A DNA stretch of 64,000 nt from BD1-7 clade bacterium (GTDB lineage Bacteria > Pseudomonadota > Gammaproteobacteria > Pseudomonadales > DT-91): the NCBI GenBank assembly GCA_902705835.1, contig CACSIN010000012.1, forward strand, positions 62,001 to 126,000, read 5' to 3'. The notes under the pieces are model-generated. The model saw nothing but the letters and a program-made list of their open reading frames with translations. It made no database searches and was not told where the DNA came from. Below are positions 53,252-63,429 of this stretch, one piece after another. Positions within the stretch are counted from its first letter, which is position 1. Each line of letters begins with the position of its first letter. The position numbers and the translations under genes are program-made.

Positions 53252-54487
53252 TTATTCCACAGACTCTGGTTCACCGTCCAGCCCGAAAGCTGAGTGCAAA
53301 CCACGCACGGCCAGTTCCATGTACTTTTCATCCACTACTACGGAGATTTTGATTTCAGACGTAGTAATGAGCTGAATATTTATTGAAAGTTCCGCCAAAG
53401 CGGCAAACATCTTGCTTGCAATTCCGGCGTGTGAACGCATGCCCACACCCACTAACGAAACTTTACAAATTTGGTCATCAGTAACGATTTCTCGCGCGCC
53501 TAATTTTTCAGCGACTTGATTAAGAATAGCAGCTGCATCTTGCAGGTCATTCCGATGAACCGTAAAGGTCAAATCATTGGTATTATCGGCAGCAACATTC
53601 TGCACAATAACATCCACTTCGATATTCGCATCACTGATCGGACCAAGCACCTGAGAAGCAACACCGGGCCTATCAGGAATACCCATAATTGAAATTTTGG
53701 CTTCATCACGCTGAAATGCAATACCAGAAATTACCGGTGCTTCCATGTTTGTATCACCCTCTAATGTAATGAGTGTGCCCGGGCCGTCAACAAAACTCGA
53801 CAACACACGCAGTGGTACTTGATATTTCCCAGCAAATTCGACCGAGCGGATTTGCAGTACTTTTGAGCCGAGACTTGCCATCTCAAGCATCTCTTCAAAC
53901 GTAATGGTATCAAGGCGCTGCGCGTTTTCGACAACCCGCGGATCTGTCGTATAGACGCCATCCACATCGGTATATATCTGACACTCGTCAGCCTTTAATG
54001 CAGCGGCTAACGCCACAGCCGTGGTATCAGAACCACCACGCCCGAGTGTTGTAATATTACCTGCTTCATCAACACCCTGAAAACCGGCGACCACAACAAC
54101 AGTACCCGCTTCGATATCTTTACGGATACGGTCTCCGTCAATACTCTTAATACGAGCTTTGGTATGCGTATCATCGGTCAGAATACGCACCTGGCTGCCA
54201 TTATAGGATTTTGCTGTGTAGCCGCGCTTGTTTAACGCCATGCTTAACAACGCAGTAGTCACCTGCTCACCGGTTGATACCAGAACATCCATTTCGCGTG
54301 GCGTCGGATGATCTTGGATATCGTGTGCCAATCCAATCAATCGGTTGGTTTCACCACTCATTGCCGATACAACGGCCACAACACTATGGCCTTGATCACG
54401 ATAACCTGCAATTTTATCGGCCACAGACTCGATACGCTCAACCGAGCCTACCGAGGTACCACCAAACTTTTGAACAATAAGACTCAT
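53252..54487 (-). CDS. lysC: Aspartate kinase LysC
   Basis: A 411-residue aspartokinase: IVQKFGGTSVGSVERIESVA at the start, GRGGSDTTAVALAAALKADECQIYTDVDGVYTTDPR for the phosphoryl site (split in the sequence), and two C-terminal ACT domains (about 265-330 and 345-405) for feedback binding of Lys/Thr. It starts the Lys-Thr-Met branch by phosphorylating aspartate. AAGATACG precedes the ATG. The alaS-lysC-csrA order is conserved in Pseudomonas-like genomes. Confidence 0.97.
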   Translation of the reverse strand: MSLIVQKFGGTSVGSVERIESVADKIAGYRDQGHSVVAVVSAMSGETNRLIGLAHDIQDHPTPREMDVLVSTGEQVTTALLSMALNKRGYTAKSYNGSQVRILTDDTHTKARIKSIDGDRIRKDIEAGTVVVVAGFQGVDEAGNITTLGRGGSDTTAVALAAALKADECQIYTDVDGVYTTDPRVVENAQRLDTITFEEMLEMASLGSKVLQIRSVEFAGKYQVPLRVLSSFVDGPGTLITLEGDTNMEAPVISGIAFQRDEAKISIMGIPDRPGVASQVLGPISDANIEVDVIVQNVAADNTNDLTFTVHRNDLQDAAAILNQVAEKLGAREIVTDDQICKVSLVGVGMRSHAGIASKMFAALAELSINIQLITTSEIKISVVVDEKYMELAVRGLHSAFGLDGEPESVE

Positions 54488-54804
54488 CGCACGTATCTTT
54501 TAGTGTAGATCGGATTATCGCAGAGCTCGCAAGCGTTGCCGCCTGTTGAATTGTAAAGGTGCGACATTTAACAACAATTGCAACCAAATTGAAACATATA
54601 GACACTGAATTTGGGGTTATTAGGTAAGGTCTATACACGAAAAAAGTGCATAAGACTATGAGACGTTATTGGGCGGTATTCTCGGCCTTACTGACAGCTC
54701 ACGAAAAGTATCAACACCCCAACACAACAGATCAATCACCAAAAACAGGTTCGTCATAAATACATGTACGGACGAACCTATCTATCTGTCATCAATCCCG
54801 ACGA
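54488..54804. other. alaS-lysC intergenic region
   Basis: A 317-bp gap holding the alaS terminator (54740-54779) and the lysC leader. A riboswitch was looked for upstream of lysC (54488-54735), but no lysine-element pattern was recognised. Confidence 0.5.
54740..54779 (-). terminator. Rho-independent terminator of alaS
   Basis: AGGTTCGTC (54747-54755) pairs perfectly with GACGAACCT (54771-54779). On the minus strand it is followed by GTTTTT. It lies about 25 bases past the alaS stop. Confidence 0.85.
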
Positions 54805-57444
54805 TCAACCTAATTGTGACTCAACCCATTCAGCAACACCGTTCAACACCGAAGGCAATGCAGCCGTATCTGTGCCACCGCCTTGCGCGGAGTCAGGACG
54901 ACCGCCACCTTTGCCGCCAAGCTTACCGGCAGCGTCTTTCATCAGATCACCGGCTTTAACTTTGCCAATCAGGTCTTTGGTAACACCTGCGACAAGTGCA
55001 ATACCCTTGTCATCGGTGGTTGCCAGCAAGACGACAGCAGAGCCCAACTTATTTTTTAGTTGATCCATCGATGCTAGCAAGCTCTTACGATCTGCACCCT
55101 CTATTTTTGCCGCTAACACCTTGATGCCCTGAACGTCTTTGGCATTGCTAGCAAGGTCACCGCCTGACGCCGTTGCCAACTTGGCTTTTAACTGCTGTAG
55201 TTCTTTTTCCAGTTTTTTCTGTGATGCCAGCAAGCCTTCGACTTTGCCAACAACCATATCGGGCTTCGCTTTTAACAGTCCGGCAACCATTTGCAATTGG
55301 GCTTCATTGGCATAATCATGCGCCAACGCACCTTTGCCGGTCACCGCTTCAATACGACGTACACCAGCAGCAACACCGGATTCAGACACAATACGAATCA
55401 AGCCGATGTCACCCGTGCGATCTACATGCGTGCCGCCACATAATTCAACCGAAAAACCATCACCCATAGTCAGAACACGTACATCATTACCGTACTTCTC
55501 ACCGAACAATGCCATGGCACCTTTTTCGACTGCGGTATCCATGTCGGTCACTAATGTTTCAACCGGACTATTTAAACGAATTTGATCATTCACGCGGTCT
55601 TCAATTTCGCGCAGAGTATCAGCATCAACAGCTTCAAAGTGGGCGAAATCAAAGCGCAGTTTCTGAGAATCATTCAGCGAGCCTTTTTGAGTAACATGGT
55701 CACCCAAAATTTCGCGCAGCGCAGCATGTAACAGGTGTGTGGCAGAATGGTTCAGCGCGATCGACTGACGTAATTCCTGATCGACACTTGCAGACAACAC
55801 ATCGCCTTTAGTGATCGTGCCATTAACCATATGAATTTGATGAAGATGATGGCCAGACGCCTTAGTCACATCACGAACTTCAGCCATCATTTGAGCGGCT
55901 TTCAAATAGCCAGTATCACCGACCTGACCACCAGACTCTCCATAAAACGGGGTACGATCCAGAACAACCACACCCTCTTCGCCATCAGAGAGTTGATCGA
56001 CCTCAGCATCGCCTTGGTATAAGGCCACAACCGTCACGTCACCGTCTAAAGCGTCATAACCGGTAAACGTGGTTTCACCATCGAGTTTGAAGTTCTTGGT
56101 ATAATCAACATTGAAACCACCAGCAGCTTGAGAACGCTTACGCTGCTCCTCCATCGCCGCTTCGTAGCCTGCTTCGTCCAACGTGAAGCCTTTTTCACGC
56201 GCGATATCATTGGTTAGATCAACGGGGAAGCCAAACGTATCATAAAGTTTGAAAACAACCTGCCCAGGAATCTCTTCGCCGCTGACCTCTTGCAATGCTT
56301 GATCCAGAAGCTGCATGCCGTTATCCAGCGTTTTCGCAAACTGCTCTTCTTCAGTAACAATGATTTTTTCAATACGATCGACCGCTGCCGTTAGCTCCGG
56401 ATAAGCTTCGCCCATCTGTTCAGCCAACGGCTTCACTAGTTTGAAAAAGAAGTTATCACGCACACCCAGTTTATATGCGTGGCGAATGGCACGTCGCATA
56501 ATACGACGCAGCACATAACCACGCCCTTCATTAGACGGAACCACACCATCGACAATCAAAAAAGCAGCAGAACGAATATGGTCAGCAATAACGCGTAACG
56601 ACTGATTCGCGATATCTTTTACGCCAGTGACTTCAGCAGCCGCAACCAGCAACGCCTGAAATAGATCGATTTCATAATTGTTGTGAACACCTTGCATTAC
56701 TGCTGCGATACGTTCCAATCCCATACCGGTATCCACGGAGGGTTTCGGCAGCTGATTCATGCCATCAGAAGAACGCTCATATTGCATAAAAACGATGTTC
56801 CAGATTTCAATAAACCGGTCACCGTCTTCTTCAGGAGTCCCCGGGCGTCCACCCCAAATGTGGTCGCCGTGATCATAAAAGATCTCGGTGCAAGGACCGC
56901 AAGGACCAGTATCACCCATCGCCCAGAAGTTATCTGAGGCATATTTAGCGCCTTTATTGTCACCAATACGAATAATGCGTTCTTCAGGAACACCAATAGT
57001 GTCCTTCCAAATAGCATATGCTTCGTCATCATCGGCATATACGGTAACGGTCAGCTTTTCTTCGGGAATCCCCAGCCAATCTTGTCCGGTCAGAAACTCC
57101 CAACCAAAGCGGATTGCGTCTTCTTTGAAATAATCGCCAAAAGAAAAGTTACCGAGCATTTCGAAGAAAGTGTGATGACGTGCGGTATAACCGACGTTTT
57201 CTAAATCATTGTGTTTACCACCTGCGCGCACACAACGCTGAGAGCTGGTTGCGCGACTGTAATCACGATGCTCCTGACCAAGAAATACATCTTTAAACTG
57301 CACCATGCCCGCGTTGGTAAACAACAACGTCGGATCGTTGCCCGGAATCAAAGAACTGGAAGCAACGCGAGAATGCCCGTGCTGTTCAAAATAACGCAGG
57401 AAAGCCTCACGAATCTGGGCACTGGTTGTAGGACGTGTACTCAT
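54805..57444 (-). CDS. alaS: Alanyl-tRNA synthetase
   Basis: An 879-residue AlaRS. Class-II catalytic core ([17 protein letters not shown], then [13 protein letters not shown]-like block and [19 protein letters not shown]), the editing domain with [16 protein letters not shown] and CGGTHV (Zn and editing site), and the C-terminal oligomerisation (C-Ala) domain. It charges tRNA-Ala and clears Ser/Gly mischarged tRNA. Standard length. Upstream neighbour on the same strand is hinT, 48 bp away. Confidence 0.98.
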   Translation of the reverse strand: MSTRPTTSAQIREAFLRYFEQHGHSRVASSSLIPGNDPTLLFTNAGMVQFKDVFLGQEHRDYSRATSSQRCVRAGGKHNDLENVGYTARHHTFFEMLGNFSFGDYFKEDAIRFGWEFLTGQDWLGIPEEKLTVTVYADDDEAYAIWKDTIGVPEERIIRIGDNKGAKYASDNFWAMGDTGPCGPCTEIFYDHGDHIWGGRPGTPEEDGDRFIEIWNIVFMQYERSSDGMNQLPKPSVDTGMGLERIAAVMQGVHNNYEIDLFQALLVAAAEVTGVKDIANQSLRVIADHIRSAAFLIVDGVVPSNEGRGYVLRRIMRRAIRHAYKLGVRDNFFFKLVKPLAEQMGEAYPELTAAVDRIEKIIVTEEEQFAKTLDNGMQLLDQALQEVSGEEIPGQVVFKLYDTFGFPVDLTNDIAREKGFTLDEAGYEAAMEEQRKRSQAAGGFNVDYTKNFKLDGETTFTGYDALDGDVTVVALYQGDAEVDQLSDGEEGVVVLDRTPFYGESGGQVGDTGYLKAAQMMAEVRDVTKASGHHLHQIHMVNGTITKGDVLSASVDQELRQSIALNHSATHLLHAALREILGDHVTQKGSLNDSQKLRFDFAHFEAVDADTLREIEDRVNDQIRLNSPVETLVTDMDTAVEKGAMALFGEKYGNDVRVLTMGDGFSVELCGGTHVDRTGDIGLIRIVSESGVAAGVRRIEAVTGKGALAHDYANEAQLQMVAGLLKAKPDMVVGKVEGLLASQKKLEKELQQLKAKLATASGGDLASNAKDVQGIKVLAAKIEGADRKSLLASMDQLKNKLGSAVVLLATTDDKGIALVAGVTKDLIGKVKAGDLMKDAAGKLGGKGGGRPDSAQGGGTDTAALPSVLNGVAEWVESQLG

Positions 57445-57492
57445 GAATTATCTCATCATCGTCGTGCGGACGGGTTCGTGTTAGGTGCTCGG

Positions 57493-57831
57493 TTACAGGT
57501 TGGCTTCGCCGTAACGGCGGCCACCGAGGATATGAAAATGAAGGTGATCTACAGTCTGCCCAGCGGCAGCACCGTTATTGGCAATCAGGCGAAAACCGTG
57601 GCCAATGCCGGCGTCGTTAGCGACACGCCGGGCAACCAACATCAGATGCCCCAGCAGTGCTGCATCCGAATCATCCGCAGCGGCAAGAGATAGCAGGGGT
57701 TTTCTCGGAATAACAAGCAGATGCACAGGCGCCTGTGGATGTATGTCTTTGATAACGATGCATTGATCGTCTTCATGGACAATGTCCGCAGGCAACTTGC
57801 CGTGCATGATTTGCGTAAATACAGATGACAT
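57493..57831 (-). CDS. hinT: HinT-like HIT-family nucleotide phosphoramidase
   Basis: A 112-residue HIT protein with the HxHxH block (DHLHFHILGGR, from about residue 95) and the FTQIMHGKLPADIVHEDD start typical of HINT1-like proteins. It hydrolyses adenosine 5'-phosphoramidate-type bonds. Located upstream of alaS on the same strand; 75 bp after the Trm112-like gene. Confidence 0.93.
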   Translation of the reverse strand: MSSVFTQIMHGKLPADIVHEDDQCIVIKDIHPQAPVHLLVIPRKPLLSLAAADDSDAALLGHLMLVARRVANDAGIGHGFRLIANNGAAAGQTVDHLHFHILGGRRYGEANL

Positions 57832-57906
57832 CGGATTTAACAGCTACCTGATCACAGGTATTTTCCAATTAGGCTTACACACGCTGGCGTAAGCACTCGG
57901 GATAAT

Positions 57907-58095
57907 TTACTTGGCTTGTTTCTCATCAGCACTCAGCTGACGGGCTTCGGATTCCAGCATCACCGGAATACCATCGCGTACCGGATACGCTAAACCGCTG
58001 GCTTTACATACCAACTCTTCGGCATCTTTGTTGTATTCCAGTGGAGCCTTGCTGACCGGGCAAACCAGAATGCTTAATAATTTCTCGTCAATCAT
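57907..58095 (-). CDS. Trm112 family protein (YcaR-like)
   Basis: A 62-residue zinc-ribbon-type protein: [21 protein letters not shown], then [20 protein letters not shown]. In some members four Cys bind zinc; here only two Cys were seen (VCPVSK and LVCKAS), as in several proteobacterial homologues. It acts as a small partner protein, e.g. for methyltransferases. ATG 58095 is chosen for AGGA 7 bases upstream and for family length; the frame opens 18 codons further. Confidence 0.88.
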   Translation of the reverse strand: MIDEKLLSILVCPVSKAPLEYNKDAEELVCKASGLAYPVRDGIPVMLESEARQLSADEKQAK

Positions 58096-58145
58096 TGATG
58101 TTCCTGCTTGTCTTTCACTAGTCATTCGCTCATGAACGCATTGGA

Positions 58146-59006
58146 TCATTGATGCGTTTTTGCCGCCGACGAAGCGGCCTTATTGGCGGACGCTTCAGCC
58201 TGTGGTGGCAATAAAAGCTGCGGATCCAAACGCTTCTTAAACCAATTCATTCGCCAATCTAAATGCGGCCCAGTGGAGCGTCCACCAGCACCAACCTTGG
58301 CAATCAACTGGCCTTGGTCAATGGTATCGCCGACTTCAACCAGCACTTCACTCAAATGTAAAAAGCTGGATGAGATCCCAAAACCATGATCAATAATCAG
58401 TGTTCCACCGCTGTAATACATATCCGGGTGCGCTAAGGTCACCACACCAGCAGCTGGCGCAACCACGGGGGTTCCAACAGGTGCGGCGATATCCAGGCCA
58501 TAGTGCGGCCGACCCGGCTCGCCATTATAAACACGCTGGGAGCCAAATACACCTGTGATTGGCCCCTTTAATGGCCAATCAAACGTGCCAGCATAGTGCT
58601 GCAAATGAAAAACCTGCTTTCGGGCGGCTTTTACCTGTGCCACCTCCTCTCGAATACGCGCCCAGACCTCCGCTGGCTTCTCTTTACTAGCAATGGCTTT
58701 ATCGATGCCATTAACGTACTGAATGTTGTAATCTCGAGGTTTAACCTCGATCACACGCTGCCATGTCGAACCGTCGTCAAATACGACTTTGATGCGGGCA
58801 CTACCGGGCTCATCACGACCGAAACCAAACACAAATCGGCCACTAGGATCTTGTAATACCAAAGCATCATTGACCCAAACTTTGGCACTTAAAGGGGCCT
58901 TGCCCAACATCATACCGCCCTGGGTTTCATCGCCATCGAGCAGCACGTCCAGCGCCCATATTTGGCACGAAAAAAGTAAGACAAATAATCCAGCCATTGC
59001 CTTCAT
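58146..59006 (-). CDS. M23 family (LytM-type) peptidase, exported
   Basis: A 286-residue protein with a signal peptide ([18 protein letters not shown]), an N-terminal beta-domain (about 20-115), then a LytM/M23 domain (about 140-265): [20 protein letters not shown] with the zinc His and Asp, [15 protein letters not shown], and [10 protein letters not shown] with the last zinc His. M23 enzymes cleave peptidoglycan cross-bridges; some are inactive activators of amidases, but the zinc ligands appear present here. It starts inside the greB stop (4-bp ATGA overlap), so it is translated with it. Likely periplasmic. Confidence 0.9.
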   Translation of the reverse strand: MKAMAGLFVLLFSCQIWALDVLLDGDETQGGMMLGKAPLSAKVWVNDALVLQDPSGRFVFGFGRDEPGSARIKVVFDDGSTWQRVIEVKPRDYNIQYVNGIDKAIASKEKPAEVWARIREEVAQVKAARKQVFHLQHYAGTFDWPLKGPITGVFGSQRVYNGEPGRPHYGLDIAAPVGTPVVAPAAGVVTLAHPDMYYSGGTLIIDHGFGISSSFLHLSEVLVEVGDTIDQGQLIAKVGAGGRSTGPHLDWRMNWFKKRLDPQLLLPPQAEASANKAASSAAKTHQ

Positions 59007-59515
59007 GGTGTATCTCCATTCTCTACTGAGCTGTCCGATGAATCATTGTGGTAACGGATGCCGGTAACATACCAAGTGACCAACCCGGTGGGCGTCTTCA
59101 CCTGAAATTCATCGTCCACTTGTTTTTTTATTAGTGCGCGTGCCATCGGTGAATCAATGGAGATCCAATCTTTACGGTCATAGATTTCATCACCGCCGAC
59201 AATACGAAAATGCAGCTCGTCGCCATCATCATTTTCGATATCAACCCAGGCACCAAAAAATACACGCCCGTCCTGCTGAGGGGAGTAATCGACGACCGTT
59301 AAATTTTCAATCTGTTTGCGTAAATAGCGAACTCGCCGATCGATTTCGCGAAGCAGTTTTTTATTATAATGATAATCTGCATTCTCACTGCGATCCCCAA
59401 GCGAAGCTGCCCAGGAAACCTTGGCCGTCACGTCAGGACGTTTAACACGCCATAAATGGTCAAGTTCGTCTTTAAGAGATTGATACCCTTCACGGGTAAT
59501 CAGCTTGGCTTTCAA
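59003..59515 (-). CDS. greB: Transcription elongation factor GreB
   Basis: A 170-residue GreB: N-terminal coiled coil ITREGYQSLKDELDHLWRVKRP with ENADYHYNKKLLREID (the acidic tip, D/E residues that help RNA polymerase cleave backtracked RNA), and the C-terminal FKBP-like domain with GDEIYDRKDWISIDSPMARALI. The frame is open to ATG 59539, but GGAG lies about 7 bases before the TTG at 59515, giving MKAKLITREGY, which fits the E. coli start MKTPLVTREGY. So TTG is the likely start. The downstream M23 gene overlaps by 4 bases. Confidence 0.92.
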   Translation of the reverse strand: MKAKLITREGYQSLKDELDHLWRVKRPDVTAKVSWAASLGDRSENADYHYNKKLLREIDRRVRYLRKQIENLTVVDYSPQQDGRVFFGAWVDIENDDGDELHFRIVGGDEIYDRKDWISIDSPMARALIKKQVDDEFQVKTPTGLVTWYVTGIRYHNDSSDSSVENGDTP

Positions 59516-59591
59516 TAGGGTCTCCACAATGCGGCACAAAGCTTACTTCTGCGCATTGTAGACACAAGTTTGCGTGAATCTCAATCGACGA

Positions 59592-60548
59592 TCAAATCGT
59601 GTTAAGTAAACGCATCTCCGCAGGGTACGGCTGCATATACGTAGATTGCTCAATGTAGTCATGCGGATGTTTGCGAAACAAATGGTTCAACAAAGTGACC
59701 GGTACAATCAATGGAACCTCGCCGCGATGATACAAACCGATAAGTTCAACGAGTTCCTGCTTATCGCCTTTATCCAGTTGGTTCTTCAAATACCCCTGAA
59801 TGTGCTGCAAAACGTTGACATGGTTGGCACGTGTAGCCACCTTTTTCATTGCTGGCATTAACATCTCGATATATTTGGCGGAAACCCCATCGACGGTATC
59901 CTTCGTGACACCAGCAACAAGCTTGCCGAGTTCACGATAAACCGGTTGTGAGTGGCTCAGTACGGAGAATTTATAACGGCTATGAAAATCAATAAGATCG
60001 GCCGCTTTTAAACCTGTCTCGCACATACCCCGCCACTCGTGGTAAAGATATACACGCTGAATAAAGTTTTCCCGTAGGCCAGGGTCGCCCATGCGCCCTT
60101 CTTCTTCCACCGGTAGCAATGGAAAGTTTTTCATAATCCGCTGCGTATACAATCCAATGCCTTGCTTACCCGGCATCTTATCGTTGTATACCTTTACCCG
60201 CTCCATGCCACAACTGGGTGAGTCTTTTTTGACGATATAGCCACTCAGCGCTTGAATCCACTGACCTTGCTCTTCGGCAGTGGATTGCAGTTTTTCAGTC
60301 ACATCGAGTGTTGGATCTTTGGTGCCTACACAACGCCATTGATCTTCAACATCGGTAACAATTAAACGAATCGGCTGGCGAGGAATCCCCAACCCAATCT
60401 CGACTTCCGGGCAGAACGGCGTGAAATCAAAAAACTGGCCTAACGTACGATCGATATAACTATGTTGTTTATGTCCACCGTCAAAACGAACACGTTCTCC
60501 CAACAAACAGCTGCTGATGCCAATACGGGGTTTCTCTGATTCACTCAT
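59592..60548 (-). CDS. DUF523 + DUF1722 (YbgA/TudS-like) protein
   Basis: A 318-residue fusion: an N-terminal DUF523 domain (about 1-155) with ISSCLLGERVRFDGGHK, CPEVEIGLGIPRQPIRL and VKKDSPSCGMERVKVY (three Cys positions, the layout of the [4Fe-4S] TudS desulfidases), then a C-terminal DUF1722/YbgA domain (about 195-310; YHEWRGMCETGLKAADLIDF, then HYKFSVLSHSQPVYRELG-like). The desulfidase-type cluster is inferred from the family; the actual role of the fused protein is unknown. Divergent from the FAD-dependent oxidase. Confidence 0.88.
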   Translation of the reverse strand: MSESEKPRIGISSCLLGERVRFDGGHKQHSYIDRTLGQFFDFTPFCPEVEIGLGIPRQPIRLIVTDVEDQWRCVGTKDPTLDVTEKLQSTAEEQGQWIQALSGYIVKKDSPSCGMERVKVYNDKMPGKQGIGLYTQRIMKNFPLLPVEEEGRMGDPGLRENFIQRVYLYHEWRGMCETGLKAADLIDFHSRYKFSVLSHSQPVYRELGKLVAGVTKDTVDGVSAKYIEMLMPAMKKVATRANHVNVLQHIQGYLKNQLDKGDKQELVELIGLYHRGEVPLIVPVTLLNHLFRKHPHDYIEQSTYMQPYPAEMRLLNTI

Positions 60549-60783
60549 TGCTACTATTCCTTATCAAAAAAGTTATACGCCGCTGCGACCAATAAAGTTT
60601 TACGTTTAGTAAGAAACAACAACGCTACTTTTCAATCTAAAGCTCGTAAATACATCCCAATCACTCTCTATCGCACAGACTGATAAACAGATCAGTCGAC
60701 ATCGTCACCATAAAAAGCTACCCGCCTTAATGTGAGTGCCGTGCGCGAATTCCCTCCCCACCAACTTGAGGATGACACAGACT

Positions 60784-62055
60784 ATGCACATTGCCATTAT
60801 CGGAAGTGGTATATCCGGCCTCACTGCAGCTTATTTGCTTAGAAAAGAGGGCCATGAAATTGATGTCTTCGAAAAGTCCGACCACATTGGTGGGCATACA
60901 CATACCATGGATATACAAATCGGACGCAAAGACGTCCCGGTCGACACTGGCTTTAGTGTATTCAATACCAAAACCTACCCAAACTTCGCGCGGCTGATCG
61001 AGGAACTCGATATCGAGACACGACCGGTCAACATGTCTTTCAGCATTACCAGCCAAAATACACACTACGAATACGGCATCCATTCGTGGCGAGCGTTATT
61101 TGCCCAACGCCGCAATCTGATGTCAGCGAAGCACTGGACAATGATTCGGGATATACACCGTTTTAACGAACAAGCCCAACTCGATCTTTTTGGCTTTGAA
61201 TTGTGTGACGAGACCAGCGTCGGCGAATATTTATCGAACAACAACTACACCGATCAGTTTATCGAATTTTACTTGGTGCCTCTCGGTTGTGCTATTTGGT
61301 CAGCGGCACCTCAGGATGTTTACAACTTTCCGGTACGGACATTTATTAACTATCTGTATCGCAACGGCTTACTCGATACCGACAAAAAACCGCAGTGGCT
61401 AAGCATCAAGGGGGGCGCTGAAACCTATGTTGAAAAATTGGTTGAGAGCTTCGCTGACAACATTCACACACAATCGCGCATTACCCATATTAAACGTCTT
61501 AAAAAGGGCCCAACACTGGTCTTTGACGACGCTACACGCGTACCATTTGACGAAGTAATACTCGGCTGTCATGCACCGCAAGCGCTGGCACTTCTCGACC
61601 AGCCCTCAACTGAGGAAAGCTCAACGCTCGGCGCCTTCAGCTACAACGCGCAAGACATCACAGTCAATTCGGATAAACACGTTTTACCCGCCTCCAAAGC
61701 CGCGCAGGCAAGCTGGAACTACCTCGCCGAAGACCATACGAACGAGCATTCCATCGTGACCTACAATCGCAGCTTCCTGAAATTCGGAAAATCCGGCAAT
61801 CTCTGCAACCCGGTATTGAACATCACATTAAATGCTAATCAATTAATCAACCCGGATAAGGTGTTTGGTAAATATACTTACGCCCGATTCCTGCTGAATC
61901 AACAGGCGCTTGAGGCGCAAAAACACTGGGAAGCCATCAACGGAATCAACCACACTTGGTATTGCGGGGCTTATTGGGGACAAGGGTTTCACGAAGATGG
62001 ATGCCGTAGCGGCATTCGGGTTGCTAAAGCACTCGGCGCAAAAGCTTTCGCGTAA
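60784..62055 (+). CDS. FAD-dependent amine-oxidase-like flavoprotein (COG2907 type)
   Basis: A 423-residue protein with an N-terminal dinucleotide fold (MHIAIIGSGISGLTAAYLLR, then IDVFEKSDHIGGHTHTMDI) and the family's FAD-end block GAYWGQGFHEDGCRSGIRVAKALG near the C-terminus. This group of putative NAD/FAD-binding proteins usually clusters with a cyclopropane-fatty-acid synthase-like gene and DUF1365, suggesting lipid (fatty-acid) modification; neither is adjacent here, so that link is inferred from other genomes. ATG 60784 is preferred (the dinucleotide fold starts immediately); GAGG lies 12 bases upstream. ATG 60772 is the alternative. Confidence 0.82.
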   Translation: MHIAIIGSGISGLTAAYLLRKEGHEIDVFEKSDHIGGHTHTMDIQIGRKDVPVDTGFSVFNTKTYPNFARLIEELDIETRPVNMSFSITSQNTHYEYGIHSWRALFAQRRNLMSAKHWTMIRDIHRFNEQAQLDLFGFELCDETSVGEYLSNNNYTDQFIEFYLVPLGCAIWSAAPQDVYNFPVRTFINYLYRNGLLDTDKKPQWLSIKGGAETYVEKLVESFADNIHTQSRITHIKRLKKGPTLVFDDATRVPFDEVILGCHAPQALALLDQPSTEESSTLGAFSYNAQDITVNSDKHVLPASKAAQASWNYLAEDHTNEHSIVTYNRSFLKFGKSGNLCNPVLNITLNANQLINPDKVFGKYTYARFLLNQQALEAQKHWEAINGINHTWYCGAYWGQGFHEDGCRSGIRVAKALGAKAFA

Positions 62056-62102
62056 GCTAAGCTAGCGCCGAAAAGGTAAATCATAGCCCTGCCCTCAAGC
62101 AC

Positions 62103-63215
62103 TCAACGAAAATCGGCGAGGTTTTTATAGGGTAAATCGAACAGGCGGCCAACGGTTTCAATCGTCAAGTCTCCGTTACACACGTTCAACCCTTCAGCAA
62201 GAAATTGATTGTTCTTCACTGCCTGTTGCCAACCGGCGTCTGCTAGTTCCAACACATACGGCAAGGTAGCATTCGACAAAGCGACAGACGCCGTTTGCGC
62301 ACAAACACTGGGCATATTCGCCACGCAATAGTGATTGATACCATTAACCTGATAGACCGGATCTTCGTGGCACGTCGCCCGACTGGTTTCAAAACAGCCG
62401 CCCTGATCGATAGCAACATCCACCAGCAGGCTCTTCGGTTTCATCAGTTTCAAATCTGCTTTACTGACAACATGCGGTGCTTTATCTCCAGGCATCAATA
62501 CCGCGCCAACAACGATATCAGCATGGGGCAACAATGCGTGCAACTGAGGACGAGACATCAGACAGGTATGCAGGCGAGACCCATAACGCAGGTTCAGCTC
62601 CCGAATACGATCCATTCGCGCATCCAAAACATAAACATCCGCGCCTAGCCCCATCGCTAATATGGCCGCGTTTTCGCCAACCACACCGCCGCCAACAATC
62701 ACAACCTTACCCGCCATAACACCACTAACGCCAGAGAGCATGACGCCTGCTCCGCCATTGTTCGCTTGCAGAAACCAAGTACCTGCCTGCACGGCTAGGC
62801 GGCCGGCAATTTCACTCATGGGCGTTAACAAGGGGAACCGGCCATATCTATCGGTCACAGTTTCATAGGCCAAAGCAACACATCGGCTTTTCATCAGAGC
62901 GTTTGTTAAGGGTTTGTTGGCGGCCAAGTGAAGATAGGTAAACAACAACTGCCCGGGCCGCAATAGTTCATATTCATCAGGTTGAGGTTCTTTGACTTTG
63001 CAAATCATGTCAGCAGCCGCAAAGACACTTGCCGCATCATCTGCCAGCGTTGCGCCGGCATGAATATAATCATGGTCGGAATAACCCGAATGGCTGCCTG
63101 CATCAGACTGCACAACAACCTCATGACCATGTTGAACAATCGCAGCCACCGCATGCGGCGGCAGGGCCACACGGTATTCCTGGGGTTTAATCTCAGTAGG
63201 GATGCCTATTTTCAT
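62103..63215 (-). CDS. ald: Alanine dehydrogenase
   Basis: A 370-residue enzyme: MKIGIPTEIKPQEYRVALPP at the N-terminus, MICKVKEPQPDEY and LLFTYLHLAANKPLTNAL with the catalytic Lys and His, and KVVIVGGGVVGENAAILAMGLGADVYVLD as the NAD-binding motif. It reversibly converts alanine plus NAD+ to pyruvate, ammonia and NADH. The chosen ATG 63215 has GAGG 8 bases upstream and family-typical N-terminus; the frame runs 12 codons further up. Convergent with the flavoprotein gene. Confidence 0.95.
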   Translation of the reverse strand: MKIGIPTEIKPQEYRVALPPHAVAAIVQHGHEVVVQSDAGSHSGYSDHDYIHAGATLADDAASVFAAADMICKVKEPQPDEYELLRPGQLLFTYLHLAANKPLTNALMKSRCVALAYETVTDRYGRFPLLTPMSEIAGRLAVQAGTWFLQANNGGAGVMLSGVSGVMAGKVVIVGGGVVGENAAILAMGLGADVYVLDARMDRIRELNLRYGSRLHTCLMSRPQLHALLPHADIVVGAVLMPGDKAPHVVSKADLKLMKPKSLLVDVAIDQGGCFETSRATCHEDPVYQVNGINHYCVANMPSVCAQTASVALSNATLPYVLELADAGWQQAVKNNQFLAEGLNVCNGDLTIETVGRLFDLPYKNLADFR

Positions 63216-63429
63216 CGTCGGCCTCAAGTCTGTCGCAACACCCCCAAGCAATCGTTTGTTAACTCAGGGCTACCGCTATTGATTGGTGGACAACCTGAAA
63301 CCCAGGTAGAGCGGATTCACCATTAATGAAAAACACACAACTCACATCTCTCTATGGAGTTGTCGAATCTCGTCATAACAAACCACTCACACCAACCCTG
63401 CGCTGGTTATCCAGTCTGTGCAGACCTAA

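Noticed and set aside
54488-54735. Lysine riboswitch in the lysC leader
   Set aside because: No matching conserved stems or loops were found by eye; a covariance-model search would be needed to be sure.
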